Assembly: GCA_946894095.1 (NCBI GenBank)
Contig: OX335657.1
Coordinates: 6,324,001 to 6,388,000 of the forward strand
Length of the DNA: 64,000 bases
Source of the DNA: Incurvaria masculella
Lineage: Eukaryota; Arthropoda; Insecta; Lepidoptera; Incurvariidae
Reading direction: 5' to 3'
Shown: positions 44,173 through 54,432 of the stretch, in pieces
How the letters are laid out: every line of letters begins with the position of its first letter
Position numbering within the stretch: the first letter of the stretch is position 1
Notes under the pieces: model-generated
Databases searched by the model: none
What the model was told of the DNA's origin: nothing
What the model saw: only the letters and a program-made list of their open reading frames with translations
Position numbers and translations under genes: made by a program

Positions 44173-45451
44173 GGTCGGGGAAAAAGTATTTTCGCATTAT
44201 AGTATGTATGAACTTGTAATAAAATCTCTTTGGCTATACTATTTGTATCTGGCTGGTTTTGGTATCATTGAAAGTTTAAATTTTAAAGAACATAATTCCA
44301 AATTCAAATTAGGAAAATGTGTGATTCTCATTTGTTTTTCGTACTGTCAAAATGAGTGAATCTAATGAAGAAATTCGATACATTTTAAAATTTTACTACA
44401 AAAAAGGTAAAAATGCAACGCAAGCCGCGAAAAAAATTTGCGATGTTTATGGACCTAGTGCAGTGTCTGTGAGAGTAGCACAAATTTGGTTTAAGCGTTT
44501 TCAATCCGGAAATTTTGATGTCAAAGATGCACGTCGCTCTGGTCGCCCTATTACGGATGAAATGGATGCCATTTTTGAAAAAGTGGAGCAAGATCGGCAT
44601 ATCAGTAGTTACGACGTAGCTGAAGAACTAGGAATTGACCACAAAACAGTTTTGGCGCATTTGAAAAAAACTGGGTACACAAAAAAGCTCGATATTTGGG
44701 TACCTCACGAGCTCACTGAAAGAAACCTAATGAACCGTGTACTCATTTGTGATTCTTTATTACGACGTAATGAAACCGAACCATTTTTGAAGAAGCTGAT
44801 AACTGGTGATGAAAAGTGGATCACGTATGACAAGAACGTGCGAAAAAGGTCGTGGTCAAAGGCCGGTCAAGCTTCACAGACTGTGGCGAAACCCGGGTTA
44901 ACTCGCAACAAGGTGATGCTGTGTGTGTGGTGGGATTGGAAGGGCATTATTCATTATGAGCTGTTACCACCAGGCAGGACCATCGATTCTGAACTCTACT
45001 GCGAACAACTGATGAGATTAAAGCAAGAAGTTGAGAGAAAGCGGCCGGAATTAATCAACAGAAGGGGTGTGGTTTTTCATCATGATAACGCTAGACCTCA
45101 CACATCTTTAGCCACTCAGCAAAAACTAAGAGAGTTTGGCTGGGAGGTGTTAATGCATCCGCCGTATAGTCCTGACCTTGCACCTTCAGATTTCCACCTG
45201 TTTAGGTCTCTTCAGAATTCTTTAGGCAGTGTCAGGTTAACATCACGAGAGGACTGCCAAAACCACTTGTCGCGGTATATTGATCAGAAGTCCCAATATT
45301 TCTATAGCAATGGGATCATGTCCCTACCTACAAGATGGCAAAAAGTTATCAAACAAAATGGTACCTACATACTTTAGTTAAATGTAAATAAACCATATTA
45401 AAAAATGTTTTGAATTTTCTTAAAAAATGCGAAGAAACTTTTTCCATAATT
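44173..45451 (+). mobile_element. Complete mariner transposon
   Basis: Length 1279 bp, flanked by TA (44171-44172 and 45452-45453). The imperfect terminal repeats share GGAAAAAGT and TTCGCATT (5' end GGTCGGGGAAAAAGTATTTT; 3' end in reverse AATTATGGAAAAAGTTTCTT). It encodes one uninterrupted transposase. It is nearly identical to the truncated copy at 5824-6876. An intact frame, intact ends and target duplication together indicate a young, potentially active copy. Confidence 0.95.
44352..45377 (+). CDS. Mariner transposase, intact
   Basis: A 341-residue transposase that would cut and paste the element in the nucleus by binding the terminal repeats and inserting at TA. The N-terminal DNA-binding part has two helix-turn-helix regions (about 15-53 and 80-108), followed by linker motif WVPHEL (116-121). 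The catalytic domain has D153 in TGDEKWITYD, D245 in HHDNARPH and D280 in YSPDLAPSD. The 34 residues between the last two give the DD34D signature of mariner. The length is normal for the family, and the start lies 180 bp inside the element with context CAAAATGAG. The N-terminus and overall pattern resemble cecropia-type mariners. No frameshift or stop is present. Expression would depend on the short 5' UTR promoter or on a nearby host promoter. Confidence 0.95.
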   Translation: MSESNEEIRYILKFYYKKGKNATQAAKKICDVYGPSAVSVRVAQIWFKRFQSGNFDVKDARRSGRPITDEMDAIFEKVEQDRHISSYDVAEELGIDHKTVLAHLKKTGYTKKLDIWVPHELTERNLMNRVLICDSLLRRNETEPFLKKLITGDEKWITYDKNVRKRSWSKAGQASQTVAKPGLTRNKVMLCVWWDWKGIIHYELLPPGRTIDSELYCEQLMRLKQEVERKRPELINRRGVVFHHDNARPHTSLATQQKLREFGWEVLMHPPYSPDLAPSDFHLFRSLQNSLGSVRLTSREDCQNHLSRYIDQKSQYFYSNGIMSLPTRWQKVIKQNGTYIL

Positions 45452-45484
45452 TAACATTTTAATTAAAAATAACTACTTTATGTA

Positions 45485-45596
45485 TATACTGCAATGCTGG
45501 ATCCGAACTAGCAAAATATACCATTCGCGGTTAGATCTTTGTACAGGCCTTTTTCTAAAATCAATATGCCCTTGCTTCATGGTCGATTCTACACTC
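45485..45596 (-). repeat. tRNA-like dispersed repeat, copy 2
   Basis: The minus strand contains a degenerate T-arm, GCTAGTTCGGATCCAGC, preceded by AACCGCGAATGGTATATTTT. The right end CCTTGCTTCATGGTCGATTC is the inverse of the left end of the copy at 18706. These two incomplete copies together outline one element. Confidence 0.5.
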
Positions 45597-45725
45597 ATAA
45601 GTACATAATGGTCTTCCAGTGTTGCCATACTTTTTTTTTATAAATTTTAAATGTATTCAAAATGTAAGCAAACAAGAATTCTTGACGTGGAAATTCTGGA
45701 GTGACGCATACAAATGAAAACACTA

Positions 45726-45886
45726 AGGCTGAGATAAATAGTCGTAACTGAAACGAATACTTTCGAAAAGTAGTATTTGATTACGTCACTTTGACACATA
45801 ATGGTATGGACGGAATGTCACTTTTACACTAGTTAATAATACTCTCGGTTAGTGTTATTTCCAGATGCGACTATTTATCTCAGACA
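45726..45886. mobile_element. 161-bp MITE, TA-flanked
   Basis: The left end AGGCTGAGATAAATAGTCGT pairs with the right end GCGACTATTTATCTCAGACA. TA lies on both sides (45724-45725, 45887-45888), and ACACTA/TAGTGT matches extend beyond. Non-coding, Tc1/mariner-type by target site. Confidence 0.75.
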
Positions 45887-45892
45887 TAGTGT

Positions 45893-47442
45893 GTAAGATC
45901 GAAGAGTTGTCCATTAAAATAACCCAGAAAGCAAATATGCTAAAAACATGTTAACAAACATTCACCGAGCTCTTGGTAAAGTATCACACGTGTGTTGGTT
46001 GCGTTTACGGTAGCGGCTTCCTTATGAATAACATGAGCGTTCTCCGGAATTTGTCTGTTTGAGAAAAGGATATGAGGGTGATATTATATTTGTTATGGGG
46101 TGGTTTCGTGTCATACAAGCATTTCATTTTTAATTTTCTTTGGGAATTTCACCTGGCACCATATTGATATTTAAGTGTATTACGTTTTCCTTTTAAGAAT
46201 TGTCAATTGATATTCAATTTATTGGCTGTTGGTCCTCAAAATAAAGTAGTTCTGTATTTTGAACACATCTAATCTTAGTAATACTTTCTGACCTGGAGTA
46301 TTTATGACTATCTCTATGGTTAACACATTAGCGCAAAAGGGATTTTAAGCCATTTAAGTTTTTTTATATTGTGAGTATTTTTTTAATAAAGTTGTAACAA
46401 TTTATATAGTAGCTTGAACAATTAGTTATTTAACAAAGTTTACACACAGTTTAAATTAACTAATGGGTGATGATTTTGAAAGAGGCCGACTTATTATACA
46501 AATCTGAATTTATTTTGCTCGGCGAGTTTGGTTTTGGAGAGCAATTAAAAACATCATTACGGGTGCTATTTATGGCTCCAACCAACCGAATATTTAGGAT
46601 CAGGGTACCTAGTCTCACTCACACCGCCGATGCAGGCGGGATCGTGGGGGGGGGGGGGGGGGGGCAATGAGAGGGCAATTTCCCCACCCCCTGAGGGGGA
46701 TTCAAGCAGACTGAAGCGATTGCGAGTGGCGTGCCTATTGTGGGTTCTTACTGACTATTGCGAGAATCTAACACGACCCTATCAGTGGATACCCTTATGA
46801 TATTTTGCTTCACAGTGACAATTCCTGGTAAACAATTGTCCACGAAAATAACCATGTCGAATAGTGTCAGTTGTATTTACCTTGAAAATTGTTGGGTTTC
46901 AGTAGTTATGTGGAATAACTTAGAATTGATGTAAATTTAAGAAATCAAAATATGTATATAGTCCAGTATTTTTAAAGGAAAAAGCATTCCTTTTTTTCTT
47001 TTAAATTGGAAAAAATATATAATTTGATAATCATATATGAAATTTTATCCATATATTTATTCGAAATTTAGAAAATCGTATCAAGAAAATAAAACCGGTT
47101 AAGCGTGAATGTGTTCAGGTGCCCAGTCACTGCTGCATTTGGAATTCCCCTCCATCGTCTGATGATTATTTTGCAGTTTCAGAAAGAATAACAATTATAA
47201 TTTTTAAACAACCGTTTTTACTTTCAGCGACGAAACTTAAATATCGGTCTTACCGTAGCTCATGCACCAAACGATTAAGATAATTATGCACGCCCACGTG
47301 GTTATAAACTAATTATTTCCGGTTACGGAAGTGCAGCCCGAATCTCTAGGTCAAGCGATTCTTTCCCATTATTCATTTAAATTTGTCAAATTCGGAAATG
47401 AATAAAGTCATGATTGAAATATTTTATGTCATTCTATGTTCT
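45893..47442. other. No gene; G19 homopolymer
   Basis: AT-rich except near 46600-46700, where a run of 19 G (46646-46664) interrupts a 67-codon frame (46467-46670) that is not credible. No other feature. Confidence 0.5.
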
Positions 47443-47733
47443 TAGGGTACCGTACCCAAGGTGTGCCAACGAAACCGTATTACTAAGCCTCCGCTGTCCG
47501 TCCTTTCGTCCGTCCGGTCACAGGGCTGTATCTCATGAACCGTATTAGCTAGGAACCGAATTTTTTATTTATTGTGTGTATTTATATTGCCGCTATAACA
47601 ATAAATAGAAAAGATACAAAAAAATGATTATTTTTGCTTTTTTTTGCTCGGTCTTGATAAATGCTACAGCTTAATAATTGCAAAAGGACGGAACCCTTCG
47701 TGTGCGAATCCGACTTGAACTTGGCCGGTTTTT
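47443..47733 (+). repeat. TCCG-type dispersed repeat, copy 3 (diverged)
   Basis: AGGGTACCGTACCCAAGGTG, TACTAAGCCTCCGCTGTCCG, CACAGGGCTGTATCTCATGA, then GGAACCCTTCGTGTGCGA and CTTGGCCGGTTTTTT. The TCCG tract is short here (about 47494-47516). Confidence 0.85.
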
Positions 47734-47779
47734 TGCTAAACCCCTTTGAAAGCAAGGCAGTAAAAGTGTTTCGATATTT

Positions 47780-48025
47780 TATACACCAACTGCCCTGGCT
47801 GCCGACGGCATATGCTCACGACAGTGACGAAAGTGATGGAATAATTTCGCCGACCGCGAGCCCCGATGTCTCGAGCTGAGTGTACCGATTTGAGGAGAGA
47901 CGCATTCCAGTCACGTCACAGGCGCGCGATAGGCGCGCCGCGACTCCGTCACGCGTGCGCGCGATAGCCGCCGGAGGTAGAGTCGGGGTGCTATCGGGTG
48001 AACAGCGAGTCACTCGTAACAGAAA
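47780..48025 (+). other. CpG-rich patch; weak C-terminal-exon candidate
   Basis: The plus frame ending at 47879 reads LPTAYAHDSDESDGIIS and then PTASPDVSS before a TGA. That is an acidic serine-rich end resembling protein C-termini, in CpG-rich unique sequence. Its upstream part runs into the TCCG repeat. A CAG acceptor is possible at about 47820 but lacks a good pyrimidine tract. I do not call a gene. The opposing frames 47816-48086 look incidental. Confidence 0.2.
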
Positions 48026-48177
48026 TGTCTATGTTGTGAATGTAAAAACCAAACTCTACCACACTTCAAGTGTAACTTTTATTTGATAATTTTACTTATT
48101 TAATGGATACGACATTACCGTTATCTCATTAATTTTAGTTTCAGCGACATTTACATTCGTCGTGACATTCGTCGGAA

Positions 48178-48285
48178 GCAGGATTCGAATCTATCCCGAT
48201 ATCCCCGAATCGTCGGGATAGCTCAGTTGATTAGAGCAGTGGACATGTAATCCAAAGGTCGCTGGTTCGAATCCTGCGATTAGAT
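48178..48285 (+). repeat. Degenerate tRNA-derived foldback
   Basis: 48212-48277 resembles a tRNA: box A TAGCTCAGTTGA (48219-48230), box B GGTTCGAATCC (48264-48274), D-arm GCTC/GAGC and anticodon loop CATGTAA. However, position 33 is A not T, the T-stem has a mismatch, and no 3' acceptor strand follows. Upstream, GCAGGATTCGAA (48178-48189) and TATCCCGA (48192-48199) are inverted copies of the T-arm and acceptor parts. A pol III-competent repeat or tRNA pseudogene is more likely than a working tRNA. Confidence 0.6.
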
Positions 48286-48664
48286 TTCATGTGATCTATC
48301 ACGATGTCCATCAATCTGTATTTTATATTATCTATAAGTTACCTATTGCTATAGATACATTTATTAAGTAAGTTTGTAATCCTTTCTCTCGTCCTTTGAT
48401 ACAAACTTTGCGTGCTCCCATTTCAAACAAGAAAAAAAGAGGTCCTCAAACTTCTAACTCCATACTCATGGCCCATCCACTCAGACGGATCCGAGAACGC
48501 GTACTTCGGATTCTCCGATCGAGAAGGAAGCAAACAACCCGAAACCCTAGCATGTCAATATGTAAACAAGATTAGCGGGGACTACAACTTTGCCGATAAA
48601 CAATACCGGGAGACGGAGTAGCTGCGTACTCGGCCGCTTTCTATTTTACAATTTTAGCGGATTT
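48286..48664. other. No gene recognised
   Basis: A 69-codon plus frame (48412-48621) sits in GC-balanced sequence but shows no domain or splice signals that I trust. Confidence 0.4.
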
Positions 48665-48904
48665 TTAGGGTTCCGTCACGAAAAGCGAAAAAGGGTTATG
48701 GTTGGCTCTGGTGTCTGGCAGTCACGCGCTGTCCCAAATTATTCTCCACATAACATAACAGTTGTTTGAACATTCTGAAAAAAAAAACAAAACCAATGCA
48801 ATAATAGTTGGACACCAATTAATTTATTTTGCAATAAGCTAGATTTCCCGCGAGCAGTGACGGGACCACGCATATGAGCACGTTCACACCTGACCGGTTT
48901 TTTA
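48665..48904 (+). repeat. Possible degenerate TCCG-family fragment
   Basis: TTTTTAGGGTTCCGTCACG at the left and ACACCTGACCGGTTTTTT at the right match the ends of the TCCG repeat. The middle does not match, so the assignment is tentative. Confidence 0.35.
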
Positions 48905-48946
48905 TTCACGCGTAGGTTTCAGGGCGTGTATTCTTGGGATTCAGTC

Positions 48947-49019
48947 ATTGCGGATTCAGTAGAGTTAACAGTAATGTCAAAGTAAATTCTTCTTCTGTTA
49001 ACTCTACTGAATCCGCAAT
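48947..49019. repeat. 25-bp perfect inverted repeat at LINE tail
   Basis: ATTGCGGATTCAGTAGAGTT (48947-48971, continuing AACAG) is exactly inverted at 48995-49019 around a 23-nt loop. The right arm touches the LINE tail that starts at 49020. Confidence 0.9.
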
Positions 49020-49250
49020 TTCATTTCATTTCATTTTATTTATTAATTCAACTTCTGGTATTAAAACTACACTAAGTCATGTCACAATTTGATTGATCCG
49101 CGGATTCGATCAACCAGTGAAGAAGAACCCGCAAAGAAACTTCACTGGTCTATAAATGATGTTTTTTTTTGGTCTTTTTTTTTTCGTCCACATAAATGAT
49201 ATAACACAATTATGATTTCATACCTAAATGCTACTAACAAACTTACATTG
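49020..49250 (-). repeat. LINE 3' end with AAATG tail, copy 2
   Basis: Starts with TTTCATTTCATTTCATTTTA, the complement of an AAATG-type tail. TGATCCGCGGATTCGATCAA, AACCCGCAAAGAAACTTCAC and, further in, the same order as 22075-22285 reversed. Coding sequence is not recognisable to its right. Confidence 0.78.
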
Positions 49251-50011
49251 GTAGAACGGTCTGGAGCAATACTCAATGTAGTCAATGACTGAATACCAAG
49301 AATACATGTCCAGATCATAATATTGATCAGTCTTCGTACATGGTGTGCAGCTACCATCGTTGCGAATCCAACGTGGGATATTCTGTTCAAGATTATTATC
49401 TACTTTTAGAAGATTGTTACTTAAAAGAAAATCCAGCCCATACGTTTTTGTTAATACACGAAAATGTATGGGTAGGTTATATTTTTGCCATAACAAAAGT
49501 CATAGAACAAGAGCTTCGTACAGCATTTGACACCTTCAGCCATTTAGGGACGAACTTTAAAACAATCCCTGCTTGATACTCAGGTACTGCCGTGTCCGTC
49601 AATCGAACTATTTTACATTTATGCAGTGCTACAAAATATGCATACTTTTTCATTACATGTTATACTGACTTTGACAAATGTGCCAGCTAAAATTTATATC
49701 ATTTTGTTGAATAAACTTTAAGATAATTTATTTTATCAAAACGCAATCAACCCTTTGACAGTGAGAAATTGTTTCGTTCAATTCAAACGCTTTTATTTGT
49801 GTGACGTATACAAAAACAATAACGAACAACCCTTTTCATTAGCAACGCCATTAATATTTGTCAACATTTCATTGAAAAGTTTCTAACAACGAATTGGAAC
49901 CAATTTCATAGTTGTAATGCCGAGCTGAAAGCAAATAGTAATATTAAGCAAACCTTATTATGGATCAGTCCAGCTTATAATTGGGAACATTTATTATGTT
50001 ATGTTATGTAT
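49251..50011. other. No gene recognised
   Basis: Overlapping frames at 49224-49576 on both strands show no domain. AT-rich further right. Confidence 0.4.
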
Positions 50012-50270
50012 GATATGGCCCTCAACTACGGTTAGCGACGCCCATGGGCTTTCAATATTTCTCGGGAGCTACGAAAACCATGCTAGGTCCTTTCTAATTT
50101 AAAGACATACAGGACGCAAGTTTCCACAATTTAACCACGCAATAAACAAAGTGTCTTAAATATCGGTTGATTAGAGGAGTCATATGAATAGTGAATGGGT
50201 GTATTTCCGCGTTGAGCGATGGTAAAATAGGGACGGAGGCACAGAGCAAGAACTTTTAGAATGAACGGAG
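50012..50270 (-). repeat. Decayed LINE RT tail/3' UTR
   Basis: GACGCCCATGGGCTTTC, CGGGAGCTACGAAAACCATG, AATTTAACCACGC and CCGCGTTGAGCGATGGTAAA follow the order of the 21200-21480 copy. The encoded RT tail is no longer readable. Confidence 0.65.
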
Positions 50271-51668
50271 GACGTGAGAATTATTAGTTTGATTTTATAG
50301 ATCTTGTAAATAAATATCGAAAATTCAAATTAATCGAAATATTCACAGATGGTGAAAAATTTTGCAATGATGATTTATATATTAGTTCTGTTATTTTTGC
50401 ATTAATCTAACTTCCATTTTATATCACAGTGAGTGAGTCACGCGCCTAGTCGACATTGCGTGTCTCTATCCTCCTGTGACGTTTTTTGCTGAGCGTTATA
50501 CAGGTCGGAAGAGAATTCTCCATGGTACTGACGATGGTTGATTAATCAAACAGTTTTGATACGTAAAGAAAAACAAGATTGTTTTCTATTTTTCGAAAGC
50601 TTTTTCCATAGAAAAAACAGGAAATGTAGAGTTCTAATCCGTCTGAATATACTAAAGTCATACTATTATGGATTAATTAAAAATACAATGTTTCAAAGGC
50701 GATTGTGGCAACTATGTATAAAGTTAATTCCCTTTCGTAGCACGTTATTTAAGGGCAGGGTAATGGTGAAGCTCGGTGCATTCAAAGAAGCAATTTAGTT
50801 GTGGTTAAATAAAATAATTTTGGGTTATACACTAATAAAATTGTATTTGGCATTAAAAATAGGTTTTGATTTTTCTGGATTTAAAGAAAACGTTAGAATG
50901 AATACATTGGATACTTCTAGTCTAACACATTATTAAAATAATTCAAAAATTGACACATTTTCTGCAGCGTGTTTCTTGTGAAAAATGGAAACGAAAACCA
51001 TTCGAGTTCGGACGAAAAGTAATTTATTTTTACCTACTTAAAACTCTTTCGTATGTATGTCACTAAACGTTTGTGTTTTTTTGTGTGATTTACAATTGGA
51101 CCCGCTTTGTCGATACCAGAATATGGATCCGAGCGAACTCGAGGCCCTTAGGTAGTATTTTAAAAATAGGATTTATAATAGTAGGAATAAGCAAGTTTGG
51201 GCGAACTTTGCGTTTTGGATAGTGTACTAGCGCCTTAAATAGGGAGACACCATATGACATCGGCAACGGACCGACACCGTGTTGCAGTTGCATTCGACAA
51301 TAAATTAACGAAGGATATCTCTCGGGCTGTCCGCTTGATAAATGCAACTAATTCATTACACAAACGAACTGCACGGGCGTGGCACACAGGACGCGTCAGC
51401 CGTGAGGGTTCCGTAGCGCTGCGATAACTTTAATTCCTCTAGTAAAAGTAGTAAAAATCAACTGTTTATTTATTCATACAGTTCATTAATAAAAATATTT
51501 TTTGGAAAATTTAAAAATAAACGTATTGTTCGTGTGGGTGGAAAATATTTTGAGCAACAATTAAGATACAAATATTAGTATAATTTTATTAGTTTCTTTA
51601 TATTTAATTATATAATAAAACAGTGTTTGAATTGTAAGATAATGTTTTTTTAAGACTTCCTCAGAGAG
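50271..51668. other. No gene recognised
   Basis: AT-rich to 51080. The unique patch at 51090-51350 has an 85-codon minus frame without a known motif. Confidence 0.4.
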
Positions 51669-51797
51669 GAGTGCACCATCTCTGGTTGTTAATATAATTA
51701 TGCCTATTATATATTCGTCCTTATTTTTTGCTTGAAAAAGAAATAAGATAGATCTATAATAACTGTAACGATAACATTAACCAGAGTTGGTGCACTC
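51669..51797. mobile_element. 129-bp MITE (copy 2)
   Basis: Ends GAGTGCACCATCTCTGG and CCAGAGTTGGTGCACTC; same length and interior landmarks (ATAATTATGCC, AGATAGATCTATAATAACTG) as 5448-5576. The flanks here are G/C rather than a clean TA pair. Confidence 0.85.
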
Positions 51798-51926
51798 CAG
51801 CCATTTGATTTATTTGAGTAAAACAAAAAAAATAGATTATAAAATTATGATTATTCTAATATAAATGGAAGATTCAATAATGAAGATAAACTTCGTGAAA
51901 TCACTTATTCTAGAAAGACATATCCT
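51798..51926. other. Short AT-rich spacer
   Basis: No feature. Confidence 0.5.
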
Positions 51927-51930
51927 TTAA

Positions 51931-52472
51931 GGTGGCCCAACCCGCTCATCTCCCCATACAAAAGGGGAAAGAAGATCACGCCTATATTTCTTGTCAAAGA
52001 TCCAAAATTTTGCTCAAAATAGCTTTATTTGATTGAACTAGATGTCTGATGACCATTGACATTGTAAAATTGTGTTTGGTTTCCAAGTCATAACGTCCGA
52101 AAGTTCGGATTTTTCGCGCGTTTTATACAATAACTTTGGAGGTGGATTACGCAATGATAAAGTAAGAACATCTTAAAAAGATTAGTCATCAGACATAGCT
52201 TATTTAATAAAGATTTATAATCTATTTGGTTTTTGTTAGATTTTTGACTACAGCGGTCGTGGTTTACTTTTAGCTATAAGTCGTTTTGAAATTAAAATTT
52301 TCGTAAATCTTACCAAATCATACACTATGCACATTGTCTTTTTTGTGGACAGGTTGCATCTTCCTCATCACGGAGCCTGTCTTATTCTTAGAAACAGAGA
52401 AGGTCCCAGAGCGCAACAGCACGGTTTTGTACCGTGCCCGCAAATGAGTTGAGGCCGCCGGGTTGGGCCACC
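51931..52472. mobile_element. TTAA-flanked MITE, complete (uninterrupted copy)
   Basis: Length 542 bp. Left end GGTGGCCCAACCCG and right end CGGGTTGGGCCACC are inverted repeats, flanked by TTAA at 51927-51930 and 52473-52476, a piggyBac-type target. It shares CTCATCTCCCCATACAAAAG and the AACTTTGGAGGTGGATTACG block with 27654-28585 but lacks the 646-bp insertion. The frame at 52318-52503 has no recognisable domain. Confidence 0.85.
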
Positions 52473-52476
52473 TTAA

Positions 52477-53332
52477 ACCACTCAAAAAGATATTACAGAT
52501 CATGTCAAACTTCTCAAATGTGGAAGTGGAATTACGAGAGTTATTGGAATCTATGTTTGATCCATGGCCTTTTGGACAGGCTGATACATGTAATTGTAAG
52601 CAATATTTTTACGCGTCTTATAAGCGTAAATATATCATTGTAAAACACCAAACTCAGGTAAGGCGAACACACATATTTATTAGTAATATTAAAACGGGTA
52701 GACATCATTTTGATCTGATCTCAGAACCCTAAATCCATGTAATAGTGCGCGCAAGCATACAGAACGCTAGTCGGAATTCTACAATTCTAGGAATTTAGGG
52801 GACTAATCTGCAAACAAATAGACACGCACACAGACAGGAGAGAGGTGTATGCTCACGAATTAAACCTGAAATTCAGGTACGACTAACATATTTTATGCAG
52901 GCAGGTTGCGGCTGGCTCCTCGTCCACACATTGTCTATATGACGAGGGTGTTTCTCCATCCGATGACAGCTTGGATTTATGGTGTGACAATATCATTTGA
53001 AAATACAAATTTACAAACAGTTATCGTTTTCTTCAACAAGGCCACATTGGTTTATTTTCTGCGAGAAAGTAGAACTCGCAATGGCCGATTAGCAATAGTA
53101 AAACTATTATATAAATTGAAGCCTCAAATAAAATTTGTAGTTTTGTTATGATCGTGTCCATGTGGAGGCCTACATTCAATTTATGGTCACAATAATTTAT
53201 ATTGAAATTTTATATAATGTTATCAGTCCTCAGCCAGTCAACAACGAAGAAGACTTCAGAAGATATATAATCATCATAACCAAAGATAAAAAGATGATGC
53301 TAACGATCATTAACATTTTCCTTCCATGAATT
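52477..53332. other. No gene recognised
   Basis: Frames at 52434-52732 and 52906-53151 show no domain. AT-rich. Confidence 0.4.
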
Positions 53333-53420
53333 ATTATTATTATTTATGTTAAGCGCGGCACCTGGCGTACGCCACAACCTCTTGAGGTGCACGACGACGC
53401 TCATGGGATTTCGCATGCGA
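53333..53420 (-). repeat. LINE 3' terminus with ATT tail
   Basis: (ATT)n at 53333-53345, then TTAAGCGCGGCACCTGGCG, GTACGCCACAACC and GACGCTCATGGGATTTCG. This is the 3' UTR seen at 11220-11290 and 21205-21260. Only the last about 75 bp of the LINE was inserted. Confidence 0.7.
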
Positions 53421-53424
53421 CCAT

Positions 53425-53790
53425 CTGGACCATAGTCGCAATAGTACCAACCCGGGCGGGATTCACCCTACCTACCGGTCAGTAATAACTAACTGCTTAA
53501 CGTGGAATCCGAACCATGAGCAACTAATCCCTTAGTCGGCTTTTACGAAATACACGGGAAGAAACTGGACGACACAAAGCACGTGCATAGGAACATATCA
53601 TCCATACGCACGCAATATAAATAAAAACATAATATTTATGTAAGAATATAAAGCAATGACATTTCATAAACCGGCCTGACATGTGTGAGCAAAGGTATCA
53701 ATCTTAAAATGATTAAACCTTAAAAAGTGTACCCGGTACACCGCAATATTCCCCTAACACCTGGTGCCATTTCCCTATTCCTGTCTGGTC
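53425..53790 (-). repeat. SINE fragments
   Basis: GTACCAACCCGGGCGGGATT, CACCCTACCTACCGGTCAG and ACGTGGAATCCGAACCATGA mark one partial copy (53425-53600). TACACCGCAATATTCCCC and CACCTGGTGCCATTTCCC (53735-53790) look like a second, older piece. Confidence 0.65.
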
Positions 53791-54384
53791 CCGCTAATTT
53801 ATAGAGTGGCCCTGTTGCGACAGGCTTATCAATCGGCAGGATCTCGTGTGACAAATCTGTCAGGGTCGAGAGTGCCATACGTGATATGCAGGAGGCATGT
53901 TCCGTGCGACACTCTGCTTCATCTATTAAGCTTGCACTAATACTCGTATGAGTACTCGGACGCGCGAGTTTACTTTCTTGGCAAGAACTAACGGAAGTTG
54001 GGAACTGAGTCGAATTATCAACAGGGAATAGTTATTTATTGTCTGATTTTGGCTCACCACAGTTATTATTCGCGGACAGAGTAGGCGATGATGGACTGAA
54101 AAACCCACAGTACACTCAAATAATTAATAGGGGAAATTTAATGTTAAATGTTGAAGTAATTTTATAGCTAGTTATAAGTATATCTTGGTCATTTACAGAT
54201 CAATCGAGTATCGGAAAATCTGGATACTGATTTAAAAAGTCGAGCTCAGCCGACTGTAATCAATATGCTGGCTAGACGGTTTGCTTAGTACTCCATAGGT
54301 GAAAAAATATTCTAAACAAAGCATTCTAATAACTATGTATTGTATACAAGCCAGCTGTTGTTTGAGATCCTAAACAAGGTAAAA
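53791..54384. other. No gene recognised
   Basis: No supportable feature. Confidence 0.5.
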
Positions 54385-54432
54385 CACTTTTGATCACCTG
54401 TTAGGTGATCACCTGTTAGGTGATCAAAAGTG
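54385..54432. repeat. 48-bp palindromic tandem repeat
   Basis: CACTTTTGATCACCT and AGGTGATCAAAAGTG form 15-bp perfect inverted arms. Between them GTGATCACCTGTTAG is repeated, so the same DNA is both tandem and palindromic. GATC sites occur every 15 bp. Confidence 0.85.

Noticed and set aside
48212..48284. Functional tRNA-Thr (anticodon TGT)
   Set aside because: Position 33 is A, the 3' acceptor strand does not pair with GTCGGGA, and the T-stem has a mismatch.
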